Shown: positions 9,079-17,197 of the stretch, piece after piece
Layout of the letters: the number at the start of each line of letters is the position of its first letter
Position numbering within the stretch: position 1 is the stretch's first letter
NCBI GenBank assembly: GCA_021806225.1
Contig: JAJZXW010000026.1
Coordinates: 50,197 to 114,196, forward strand
Direction: 5' to 3'
DNA: 64,000 nt
DNA from: Nitrospirota bacterium
Lineage (GTDB): Bacteria; Nitrospirota; Leptospirillia; Leptospirillales; Leptospirillaceae
Program-made: the position numbers and the translations under genes
Notes under the pieces: generated by a model
The model's input: the letters and a program-made list of their open reading frames with translations, nothing else
Database searches by the model: none
Told to the model about the DNA's origin: nothing

Positions 9079-10235
9079 CAGAGCGGACGGGCGATCCCCC
9101 GGACGGCCTCCGTGCCGTCCTGGAGCCGGAGGGGGAGGCCGGCCCGGTCCGACTGTCCCTTTTTCCGAGGGATCTGTCCCATCAGCGCCTTCTCGAAGGG
9201 GTGGAGGAAAAGGAGGCGCTGGGTCGCCTCCGGTGTCTTTTTCACCTTTGCGGGAGGGCCCAGGAGCGATTGGCCTTCCATGCCATCCGGGCGGCCCTGA
9301 GGGAGCGGGTCGAAGAGGTCTTTTCCGACGGGGAGGTCCTTCGGGAAAGTCTGTTCGAGGGCTTGAGGGCCCTCCTCCTGCCGATGGCGGGCGAGGCGAT
9401 TCTCCCTTCTTCGGAAAAGGAAGCCTGGAAACATCTTCGGGATCTCGGAAAGGAGCTGAACCCGGAGGGTTCCGATTTTTTCACGAAGTTCCGGGCCCTG
9501 CTAGAAGGCGTCGTTCTGGGGGAGGGCGCCTTGCGGTTCCTGGCCCGCGAAACGGCCCTGGACTGGGAGGAATGGCTCCGGGAGAGGCACTCACTCTCCC
9601 CGGTCGCCCGGCGGGCGGCTCTTCTCGCTCCCGAAGGGGAGGTGGCCGTCCCGATTCTCCCGGAGCTCTCCCTGACCAAGGCAGGCTTCGTGGAGCGGCT
9701 TGCCCGCGCCATGGACGACCGGGAATTCCTGTCATGGCCCCATCTGGCGGGGGAGGGCCGGGAGACCGGTTCTCTCGCCAGAGAGAGAGATCATCCTCTG
9801 GTTTGGGATCTCTGGAGGTCGGGGCGCACCCTGTCGGCCCGGCTGTCCGCCCGGCTTGTCGAACTCGCCCGCTGGTCCGGGGGGGAGAATGCCGGCGCGG
9901 TCGAAAAGATCCGGCTCGCGGAGATCCGTTCCCGCTCCCTGGGTGAGGGGGCGGGTATTGCCTGGGGCGAGACCTCCCGGGGACTTCTGGTCCACAGGTG
10001 GACCGTAAGGGACGGGAGGGTGAGGGAAGCCCGGATCCTGGCCCCCACGGAGTGGACCTTCGCTCCGGAAGGGGGCGCCTTTGCCTCCTGGTGTTCCGCC
10101 CTGTCCCGAAGGAGGATCTCCGGAAGGGGCCTTCGGGAGCTCGTAAGGGAGTCTTTGTGGGTCTTCGACCCCTGCGCCCCGGTCGTGGTACGGGAGCGCG
10201 GTCTCTCCGGAGAGCGGGAAGGCCGGAATGCATGA
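9075..10235 (+). CDS. hupK: HupK/HoxV-like hydrogenase assembly protein
   Basis: The 386-residue protein looks like a degenerate relative of the hydrogenase large subunit. An L1-like segment survives as RCLFHLCGRAQERL and an L2-like segment as SLWVFDPCAPVVV, each keeping only one Cys. That pattern fits HupK/HoxV, regarded as a scaffold on which the Fe(CN)2CO group is handled before transfer to the real large subunit. The GTG start overlaps the hupH stop (GTGA) and sets the start inside the longer track ORF. It overlaps hypA by eight bases. Confidence 0.8.
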   Translation: MTERTGDPPDGLRAVLEPEGEAGPVRLSLFPRDLSHQRLLEGVEEKEALGRLRCLFHLCGRAQERLAFHAIRAALRERVEEVFSDGEVLRESLFEGLRALLLPMAGEAILPSSEKEAWKHLRDLGKELNPEGSDFFTKFRALLEGVVLGEGALRFLARETALDWEEWLRERHSLSPVARRAALLAPEGEVAVPILPELSLTKAGFVERLARAMDDREFLSWPHLAGEGRETGSLARERDHPLVWDLWRSGRTLSARLSARLVELARWSGGENAGAVEKIRLAEIRSRSLGEGAGIAWGETSRGLLVHRWTVRDGRVREARILAPTEWTFAPEGGAFASWCSALSRRRISGRGLRELVRESLWVFDPCAPVVVRERGLSGEREGRNA

Positions 10236-10608
10236 GCTTTCCCTGGTGATGAACCTCCTGGAAATCTGCGAGGCGGAAGCCATCCGGAGAGGATTCGAAA
10301 GGATCGACCGGGTCGTCCTGGAGGTCGGTGTGCTTTCGGGGGTCTCCGTTTCCGCCCTTACGTTCGGCTTCGAATCCGCGGTCCGGGGAACCGTCTTGGA
10401 ATTCGCCGAACTCGAGATCCGGGAGATCCCGGGAACCGGGTGGTGTCTTCATTGCGAAGAGACGGTTCCTCTGGTGGAGCCCTTTCGGAGCTGTCCCGGA
10501 TGCGGGGCCTCCGGGGTTCTTCCCACGGGGGGAACGGAGTTCCGTCTTTGCGAGCTGATCGTGAGCGACAATCGGGCCGGAGGCCATTCCGTCCAAGGAG
10601 GGGGATGA
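10228..10608 (+). CDS. hypA: Hydrogenase nickel-insertion protein HypA
   Basis: HypA delivers nickel to the large-subunit precursor together with HypB. It starts with MHELSLV, whose His2 is a nickel ligand. A zinc site of two CxxC pairs is visible (WCLHCEE and SCPGCGA). At 126 residues it is close to the usual 113-120. The start lies within the end of hupK and the stop overlaps the hypB ATG (TGATG), so the genes are translationally coupled. Confidence 0.95.
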   Translation: MHELSLVMNLLEICEAEAIRRGFERIDRVVLEVGVLSGVSVSALTFGFESAVRGTVLEFAELEIREIPGTGWCLHCEETVPLVEPFRSCPGCGASGVLPTGGTEFRLCELIVSDNRAGGHSVQGGG

Positions 10609-11417
10609 TGTGCGTGGAGTGCGGGTGCGGGTCTCAAGGGGGCGAGAAGCGGCATGGGCGACTCCTGCCCCACCACCATCACGACGAAGGGAATCATTTG
10701 GACTCTCACGATTCCCACGGACCGAAGGAGGGTGGGAACCGCCGGAGAATTTCCGTCGAGCAGGACATCCTGTCGAAAAACAACCGCCTCGCCCGTGACA
10801 ACCGTGATTTTTTCAGGGCGCACGGCATCCTCGTCCTGAATCTTCTCTCCAGTCCGGGATCGGGAAAGACAACCCTCCTCGAACGGACCATCGGCGCACT
10901 GGGGGACAGGCTCCCCCTGGCGGTCATCGAAGGAGACCAGGAGACGAGCCGGGATGCGGACCGGATCCGCCGGATGGGGGTTCCAGCGGTCCAGATCAAC
11001 ACGGGAGCCGGCTGCCATCTCGACGCCCACCAGGTGGCCCACGCCGTAGGGGAGCTCTCGCTCCTCCCCGGGATGGTCCTGGTCATCGAGAATGTCGGGA
11101 ACCTGGTCTGTCCGGCCCTCTTCGACCTTGGAGAGACGGTCCGGGTCGTCCTTTTTTCGGTGACGGAGGGGGAAGACAAGCCTCTCAAGTATCCCCGGAT
11201 CTTCCGGGACGCCGATCTGACCCTTCTCACCAAGGCTGACCTTCTTCCCCACCTGGATTTCGAGTGGGACATGGCCATAAACGCGCTCCGGTCCGTCAAT
11301 CCCCGGGGAGAAATCCTCTCCCTCTCCTCCCGGACAGGGGAAGGGATGGAGGGCTGGCTGTCATGGCTCTCTGCACGGCGGGCGGGGGTCGGGACAGTTC
11401 CGGACCTCCCGGCCTGA
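10608..11417 (+). CDS. hypB: Hydrogenase nickel-incorporation GTPase HypB
   Basis: HypB is the GTPase that drives nickel transfer. The start at 10608 gives MCVECGCG, the high-affinity N-terminal metal site. A His/Asp-rich stretch follows (HHHHDEGNHLDSHDSHG), which may store nickel. The G domain has the P-loop SSPGSGKTTLLER, then EGDQETSRDADRI and a TKADLL base-recognition motif. A second ATG three bases upstream is also in frame, but the MCxxC rule favours 10608. It is 269 residues long. Confidence 0.95.
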   Translation: MCVECGCGSQGGEKRHGRLLPHHHHDEGNHLDSHDSHGPKEGGNRRRISVEQDILSKNNRLARDNRDFFRAHGILVLNLLSSPGSGKTTLLERTIGALGDRLPLAVIEGDQETSRDADRIRRMGVPAVQINTGAGCHLDAHQVAHAVGELSLLPGMVLVIENVGNLVCPALFDLGETVRVVLFSVTEGEDKPLKYPRIFRDADLTLLTKADLLPHLDFEWDMAINALRSVNPRGEILSLSSRTGEGMEGWLSWLSARRAGVGTVPDLPA

Positions 11418-11429
11418 AGCGGAAAAATT

Positions 11430-13796
11430 GTGGATCCCAGTCCTCACGAACCGGAGGTTCCGGCATCCCTCGAAGGGCTTGCGGAGATGGCGCGAATCTC
11501 CCTTGCGATTTCCGGGCGGGTCCAGGGCGTGGGTTTTCGCCCTTTCGTCGTCCGGCTCGCCCGGGGACTCTCCCTCTCGGGATCGGTGGCGAACGTCCCG
11601 GAGGGGGTTTGCCTGGAGATCCAGGGAAGCCGGACCCGGCTTGGACGCTTCCTGGAGGCGCTCGGGTCGGAGCTCCCCCCCGGTGCCCGGATCGACAGCA
11701 TCCGTCGCGAAGAGTGCCCGTTCAGGAGGAACGAGTCATCCTTCGTCCTCCGGAACTCCCGGAGGGGGATTCGGGGGGACGGGAAGGATCTCTCGTCCCT
11801 TCGGCCGGATACGGCCGTCTGTTCCGACTGTCTAAGGGAGCTCTTCGACCCGGGCAATCGTCGCTTCCGTTATCCGCTGATTTCCTGCACCGTCTGCGGT
11901 CCCCGGTATTCGATCGCCCTGCGGCCGCCCTTCGACCGTTGCCGGACCACCCTCCGGCGTTTTCCCCTGTGTCCGGAATGCCGGAGGGAGTATGGAGATC
12001 CGGCCGACCGGCGCTATCACGCCCAGACCATCGGCTGCCCGGACTGCGGTCCGAAAACCTGGTTTCTGGAGGGAGACGGCCGGAAAAAAAAGGGGGTCGG
12101 CTGTCTGGAGGAGGCGGGGCGCCGCCTCCGGTCCGGCGGGGTGCTGGTGCTCAAGGGACTCGGTGGTTTTCACCTGGCCTGCGATGCCGGAAATCGGGAG
12201 GGGATTGACCGGATCCGGGAGCTCAAGGGCCGTCCGGAAAAGCCCCTGGCCGTGATGGTTGGATCTGTCGCCACAGCGGGAGAGCTGGCCCGCATTTCAC
12301 CGTCGGCCCGTCGGCTTCTTCTCTCACCGGAGAACCCGATCGTCCTGCTTCCCTTCAGGAAGGGGGCTCCGGTCGTCCTGGACCGGCTCGCCCCCGGTCT
12401 CGACAGGATCGGACTTTTTCTTCCCTCGACCCCGATCCATCACCTTCTCTTCGGGGAGACGGGTCAGTCCCTTCCGACTCTCGTCATGACCAGCGCCAAT
12501 CCGGAAGGGCAGCCGATCGCCGCGTCGCTTGTCGAGGTTCTGGGATACTTCCGGGGTCGGGTGGATGGCCTCCTCGTCCACGGACGCCCGATCCGGGAAC
12601 GCCAGGACGACAGTCTGACTGTTCCGGACAGGCGGGGGACCGTGCTGCTCCGCCGGTCCCGGGGATGGGTTCCCGCCTCATTTTCTATCCTCCGGAGACG
12701 CTGCCCTCTGTCGGAGCCGGTCGTCCTGGCCCTGGGCGGCCACCAGAAGACCGCTCCCTGCAGGATCCGGAAGGGGAGGGCCCTGGTCCTGCCCCATCTG
12801 GGCGACCTCGACACTCCGGAGAGCCGCGAGCTTTTCAGGAAGACCCTGGAACGATTCGTCGAGCGGGACGGGGGACCTCCGACCCATCTGGCCTGCGATC
12901 TCCATCCCGACTTTCCGTCCACCCGGATGGCCTTCGACATGGGGGAGGAGTGGGGGATCCCTGTGATTCCTGTCCAGCATCACCACGCTCATGTGGCTTC
13001 GGTGATGGCAGACAGGGGAATCTGTGGTCCGGTCCTGGGTCTCGCGCTGGACGGATTCGGTCTGGGGTCGGACGGGAGCTTCTGGGGAGGGGAGCTGCTC
13101 CGGGTAGAGCGATCCGGCTGGACGCGTCTGGGTCATTTCGCCCCCTTTCCCGTTCCGGGAGGGGCCCGGGCCTTCCGGGAGCCCTGGCGCATGGGAGTGG
13201 TCGCTCTCCACGCCCTTGGCCGGGGGGAGGAGGCGGTACGGCGTTTCCGGAACCCTCGCGCCGGAGAGATCCTGGCCCTTCTCGAAGGAGGCCGTTCCGG
13301 ACTCATTCCCCAGACCTCGAGCGCCGGGCGGCTCTTCGATACGGTCTACGCCCTGCTCGGAGGACGGGAACATCTTTCGTACGAGGGGCAGGGGGCGATG
13401 GAGCTCGAATCCTGGGCCCGAAAGGGGCGCACGGATCCGGCAGAGAGGCTCGGACGGTTCCACCGGATCAAGGCGGGAATCCTCGATTTCCGTCCCCTTC
13501 TCGCCCGTCTCGCCGGGGAATCCTCCCGGGAAGACGGCGCCCGCCTTTTTCACGAGGCGATCGCGACGGGGCTCTCGGAATGGGTTCTCGACGGGAGGTC
13601 CCGCACGGGCCTGTCGACCGTCCTCCTGTCCGGAGGGGTCTTCCAGAATCGCCTTTTGGCCGGATTGTTTCGCCGGCGGCTCGAAGGAAAAGGCGTCATG
13701 GTCATCGAGCCGGTGAGGGTTCCGGCGAACGACGGGGGGTTGGCCTTGGGTCAGGCCTGGACCGTGTGGGCTCCGGAGGCAAGTCCTTCGCATTAG
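11430..13796 (+). CDS. hypF: Carbamoyltransferase HypF
   Basis: HypF makes thiocarbamoyl-HypE from carbamoyl phosphate, the first step of the CN ligand. The domains are in the usual order: acylphosphatase (GRVQGVGFRPFVVRLA), two zinc fingers (CSDC...CTVC and CPEC...CPDC), a YrdC-like domain with LKGLGGFHLACDA and a Kae1-like carbamoyltransferase domain with VQHHHAHVASVMAD and ALDGFGLGSDG. The length of 788 residues is normal. The track start is GTG at 11430; ATG at 11487 (MARISLAISG) is an alternative that begins closer to the acylphosphatase domain. Confidence 0.94.
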   Translation: MDPSPHEPEVPASLEGLAEMARISLAISGRVQGVGFRPFVVRLARGLSLSGSVANVPEGVCLEIQGSRTRLGRFLEALGSELPPGARIDSIRREECPFRRNESSFVLRNSRRGIRGDGKDLSSLRPDTAVCSDCLRELFDPGNRRFRYPLISCTVCGPRYSIALRPPFDRCRTTLRRFPLCPECRREYGDPADRRYHAQTIGCPDCGPKTWFLEGDGRKKKGVGCLEEAGRRLRSGGVLVLKGLGGFHLACDAGNREGIDRIRELKGRPEKPLAVMVGSVATAGELARISPSARRLLLSPENPIVLLPFRKGAPVVLDRLAPGLDRIGLFLPSTPIHHLLFGETGQSLPTLVMTSANPEGQPIAASLVEVLGYFRGRVDGLLVHGRPIRERQDDSLTVPDRRGTVLLRRSRGWVPASFSILRRRCPLSEPVVLALGGHQKTAPCRIRKGRALVLPHLGDLDTPESRELFRKTLERFVERDGGPPTHLACDLHPDFPSTRMAFDMGEEWGIPVIPVQHHHAHVASVMADRGICGPVLGLALDGFGLGSDGSFWGGELLRVERSGWTRLGHFAPFPVPGGARAFREPWRMGVVALHALGRGEEAVRRFRNPRAGEILALLEGGRSGLIPQTSSAGRLFDTVYALLGGREHLSYEGQGAMELESWARKGRTDPAERLGRFHRIKAGILDFRPLLARLAGESSREDGARLFHEAIATGLSEWVLDGRSRTGLSTVLLSGGVFQNRLLAGLFRRRLEGKGVMVIEPVRVPANDGGLALGQAWTVWAPEASPSH

Positions 13797-13827
13797 AAAA
13801 CAATGGAAATTATGAGGAGAGCGACCG

Positions 13828-14058
13828 ATGTGTCTTGCCGTTCCGGCACTGGTGGAGGAGGTTCTCGGGGATTCGCGGGCCCGGGTGCGTCTGGGGGGCG
13901 TTCTTCAGGATATCTCGACCGTCCTGGTCGAGGATCTCCGGAAGGGGGACTATGTAATCGTCCACGTCGGATTCGCCCTGAGCCGGCTCGACCGGGACGA
14001 GGCGCAGAAGACCCTGGACCTCATGCGCGAAGCCGCCGGCTTCGAAGGAGGTGCCTGA
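13828..14058 (+). CDS. hypC: Hydrogenase maturation chaperone HypC
   Basis: The 76-residue protein starts with MCLAVPALVEEV; Cys2 binds the Fe(CN)2CO group in complex with HypD. YVIVHVGFALSRLDRDEA is the conserved C-terminal half. This is the standard HypC, distinct from the HupF paralogue upstream in the operon. GAGGAG lies eight bases before the ATG. Its stop overlaps the hypD start as TGATG. Confidence 0.95.
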   Translation: MCLAVPALVEEVLGDSRARVRLGGVLQDISTVLVEDLRKGDYVIVHVGFALSRLDRDEAQKTLDLMREAAGFEGGA

Positions 14059-15179
14059 TGTCCGATCTCCGCTACATCGAATCCTTCCGGGATCCGGACA
14101 TTGGGCGATCCCTGCTGGCCGCTCTGGCACTCGCGGCGAATCAGCTTCCCCGCTCTCCGGTCCGGATCATGGAGTTCTGCGGAGGCCACACCCACGCCTT
14201 TCACCGGTTCGGCCTTCTCGAACTGCTCCCCCCTCAAATCCGCATGGTCCACGGTCCGGGATGCCCGGTCTGCGTCCTGCCGAAGGGGCGCATCGACACG
14301 GCCATCGGCCTCGCCCTCGAAAAAAAGGTGGTGCTCGCGGTCTATGGGGATGTTCTCCGTGTCCCGGGCTCCCACGGCATGACCCTCATGAAGGCCCGCG
14401 CCAGAGGAGCGGACGTCCGGATCGTCGTCTCGGCCATGGATGCCCTGGCCCTGGCGGAGGTTCTCCCCGACCGGGAAATCGTCTTCTTCGCCATCGGATT
14501 CGAGACGACGACTCCCCCCACCGCGGCTGTGATCCTCGAAGCACGCCGGAGGAATCTCCGGAACTTTTCCGTCTTTGCAAACCATGTCCTGACTCCCCCC
14601 GCCATGGAAGCCATTTTGTCCGGGACCGCCCTGGACGGCATCGTCGGGCCGTCCCATGTCAGTACGGTCATCGGCACCCGGGCCTACGACTTTGTGTCCC
14701 GGAACCACAGGATTCCCCTTGTGGTGGCCGGCTTCGAGCCCCTGGACATCCTGCTGGCCCTCCGCATGCTCCTCGTCCAGATTGCGGAGGGGCGGGCGGA
14801 AGTGGAAAACGAATACGCGCGCGCAGTGGTGCCGCAAGGAAATCCCCGATCTCTCGAGCTGATCGAAAGGGTATTCGAAAGGGCGTCCTTCTTCGAATGG
14901 CGTGGGCTTGGAGCCTTGCCCCGGAGTGGCCTGGCAATACGGGAGGAGTTCGGATTCCTTGACGCCCAAAGGCGTTTCTCGGTCGAGGTCGGTCAGGTCT
15001 CCGACCCGGGGATCTGCGAATGCGGGGAGATCCTGAAGGGAGCCAAGGGCCCCCGGGATTGCCGGATATTCGGGACTCTCTGCACTCCCGACACGCCGGT
15101 CGGGGCCTGCATGGTCAGTGCCGAAGGGGCCTGTGCGGCCGTTTTTCACTATGGGGACCGGGAAGGGGCCGTCTCTTGA
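14058..15179 (+). CDS. hypD: Hydrogenase iron-cofactor scaffold HypD
   Basis: HypD holds the iron while CN and CO ligands are attached and carries a [4Fe-4S] cluster. Visible motifs are MEFCGGHTHAF, HGPGCPVCVLP and FAIGFETTTPPTA, plus the C-terminal Cys set in SDPGICECGEILKG, PRDCRIFGTLCTP and GACMVS. I start at the ATG (14058) that overlaps the hypC stop, giving 373 residues, the family length; the track ORF is extended upstream. Confidence 0.95.
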   Translation: MSDLRYIESFRDPDIGRSLLAALALAANQLPRSPVRIMEFCGGHTHAFHRFGLLELLPPQIRMVHGPGCPVCVLPKGRIDTAIGLALEKKVVLAVYGDVLRVPGSHGMTLMKARARGADVRIVVSAMDALALAEVLPDREIVFFAIGFETTTPPTAAVILEARRRNLRNFSVFANHVLTPPAMEAILSGTALDGIVGPSHVSTVIGTRAYDFVSRNHRIPLVVAGFEPLDILLALRMLLVQIAEGRAEVENEYARAVVPQGNPRSLELIERVFERASFFEWRGLGALPRSGLAIREEFGFLDAQRRFSVEVGQVSDPGICECGEILKGAKGPRDCRIFGTLCTPDTPVGACMVSAEGACAAVFHYGDREGAVS

Positions 15180-16237
15180 GCGGGGGGCGGGGAGCGCTGG
15201 GGGTCCGGCTCGACCTTGAAAAAGGGCGCGTGGAGATGGTCCATGGCAGCGGGGGACGGGCTTCGGCCCAGCTGGTGGAGGAGCTCTTCATCCCGGCGTT
15301 CGACAATCCGTGGCTCCGGATGGCGGGAGACCAGGCCCAGCTCGACCTGCCGGAGGGACGATGGGCCATGAGCACCGATTCCTTCGTGGTATCTCCCTAC
15401 TTCTTTCCGGGGGGAGATATCGGATCCCTCTCCATTCACGGGACGGTCAACGATCTGGCCATGGGAGGTGCCCGTCCGCTCTATCTGACGGCGGGGTTCG
15501 TCCTCGAGGAGGGATTCCCTCTTTCGGACCTTGTCCGGATCCTCCGGAGCATGGGGACGGCGGCCAGGGAGTGCGGCGTGTCTCTGGTGGCAGGAGACAC
15601 CAAGGTGGTGGAACGCGGCAAGGGGGACGGCATCTACATCAACACCTCCGGAATCGGACGGATTCCGGCCGGAGTCAGCCTCGATCCATCCGGCATCCGT
15701 CCGGGTGATGAAATCCTCATCTCGGGGCCGGTCGGCGATCACGGGGCCACCGTCCTGGCCGCCCGGGAGGAAGGAAGGATCGCAACGTCCCTTCGCTCGG
15801 ACTCAGCACCTCTTGACGGGCTAGTCGCGGCGATGCTCGTCTCCGGTCCGGGTCTCGTCTGCCTCCGGGATCCGACCCGGGGGGGGGTGGCCTCCACCCT
15901 GAACGAGTGGGCCCGGATTTCGGGTCTGTGCTTCGAGATCGAGGAGTCCGGGCTTCAGGTCCGTCCCGAGGTCCGGGGGATTTCCGAGCTTCTGGGGATC
16001 GACCCTCTCTATCTGGCCAACGAAGGCCGACTCATGGGAGTTTGCCGGCCCGAGGCCGCTGACCGGCTCCTGTCGGCCCTGCGCTCCAATCCGTCGGGTC
16101 GTGAGGCGACGCGGATCGGAAGGGTCGAGAAAGGAAGGCCGGGCCGCCCGGAGGGAACCGTCCGTATGAAGACCCTCATGGGCGGAACCCGGACGGTGGA
16201 CTGGCTTCTCGGGGATCCCCTCCCCCGGATTTGCTAG
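15176..16237 (+). CDS. hypE: Hydrogenase CN-ligand enzyme HypE
   Basis: HypE dehydrates its C-terminal thiocarbamate to thiocyanate and donates CN to iron. The C-terminus ends in the required Cys (DPLPRIC). The N-terminal region has MVHGSGGRASAQLVEELF, then MSTDSFVVSPYFFPGGDIG and GDTKVVERG. No ATG fits well. TTG at 15176 overlaps the hypD stop (TTGA) and is my choice; GTG at 15230 or ATG at 15236 would give a slightly short N-terminus. It is about 353 residues long. Confidence 0.92.
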   Translation: MSGGRGALGVRLDLEKGRVEMVHGSGGRASAQLVEELFIPAFDNPWLRMAGDQAQLDLPEGRWAMSTDSFVVSPYFFPGGDIGSLSIHGTVNDLAMGGARPLYLTAGFVLEEGFPLSDLVRILRSMGTAARECGVSLVAGDTKVVERGKGDGIYINTSGIGRIPAGVSLDPSGIRPGDEILISGPVGDHGATVLAAREEGRIATSLRSDSAPLDGLVAAMLVSGPGLVCLRDPTRGGVASTLNEWARISGLCFEIEESGLQVRPEVRGISELLGIDPLYLANEGRLMGVCRPEAADRLLSALRSNPSGREATRIGRVEKGRPGRPEGTVRMKTLMGGTRTVDWLLGDPLPRIC

Positions 16238-16251
16238 AAAGGAGGCACAGG

Positions 16252-17067
16252 ATGACAGGCCTTTCAGGAGTGGCCGCCGGAAGCGTCATTCTTGTCACGA
16301 TGGCTCTGGGGATGGGATTCCGCCACGGTCTAGATCCCGACCATCTGACGGCCATCGATGCCATCCTCCGGTTCCAGTCGGTCCGGAAAAGGAGGGTGGT
16401 CCGGTGGTCCGGTCTCTTTTTTTCCATGGGCCACGGGGTGGTCGTCATGACCCTCGGAGCCTGCATTCTCACTTTGGCTCTTCGTGTCCGGGTTCCTGCG
16501 GCCCTCTCCCTCGCCGGAGGTCTCGTTTCGGGGATTTTTCTCCTGGGCATGGCCGGGGCCAACGGTCTCTTTCTGGCCCGCTCGGAGGCGACGGTCCCTT
16601 TCGTTCCGGTGGGGTTCAGGGCCCGTCTTCTCCTCCGGGGCCTCCCCCTCGACAGGCCCGTCTTTCTCGTTTTTTTGGGAATGCTCTTTGCCGTTTCCTT
16701 CGACACCTTCTCCCAGACGGTGTTTTTTTCTCTGGCCGCCTCCTCCCTGGGAGGAAGGGGGGAGGGCCTGGCCGTAGGAGCGGCCTTCGTTCTGGGGATG
16801 TGTCTTTCCGACGGAGCGAATGGGCTATGGATCGCCCGGCTGATCGAACGATCCGACCGTCAGGGCGTCCGGCTTTCCCGCGTCATGGGATGGTCAGTGG
16901 TTCTCCTGAGCCTCCTCGTCGGGTTTTTTGTTCTTTCCACAAGCTTAACGAAAAACGTCATTCCCGATTCTCCGATGGGGGAAACCCTGACTGGGATCGG
17001 GGTGATTCTGCTCCTGTCCCTGGCCTACCTTCTCGGAAGCCGCCTTGTCCGGGACAGAGCCTCTTGA
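16252..17067 (+). CDS. hoxN: NiCoT-family nickel permease
   Basis: A polytopic membrane protein of 271 residues with about seven to eight hydrophobic segments. The family signature HX4DH is present as FRHGLDPDHLTAIDA in the first helix, and a second conserved segment reads LGMLFAVSFDTFSQTVFF. These proteins import Ni2+ (some also Co2+). Placement as the last gene of the hydrogenase operon supports nickel. The ATG at 16252 is preceded by AAAGGAGG, so I prefer it over the TTG used in the track. Confidence 0.88.
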   Translation: MTGLSGVAAGSVILVTMALGMGFRHGLDPDHLTAIDAILRFQSVRKRRVVRWSGLFFSMGHGVVVMTLGACILTLALRVRVPAALSLAGGLVSGIFLLGMAGANGLFLARSEATVPFVPVGFRARLLLRGLPLDRPVFLVFLGMLFAVSFDTFSQTVFFSLAASSLGGRGEGLAVGAAFVLGMCLSDGANGLWIARLIERSDRQGVRLSRVMGWSVVLLSLLVGFFVLSTSLTKNVIPDSPMGETLTGIGVILLLSLAYLLGSRLVRDRAS

Positions 17068-17197
17068 GCGCCCGCCTTTCCTGAAGTTCTCCCGAAAAAA
17101 TCCGGCCGGTTTTCCCGGTCCTGCCATGAATACTCCGTTTGTTCTCCGGGAAAGGATCAGGAGGGTCTGTGCCTGGCAGGGAATGGGCCAAAGGGGA

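Noticed and set aside
17068-17197. Terminator between the nickel permease and the phosphatase gene
   Set aside because: AAAATCCGGCCGGTTTT is a palindrome without room for a loop and has only a short T tract, so I do not call it.
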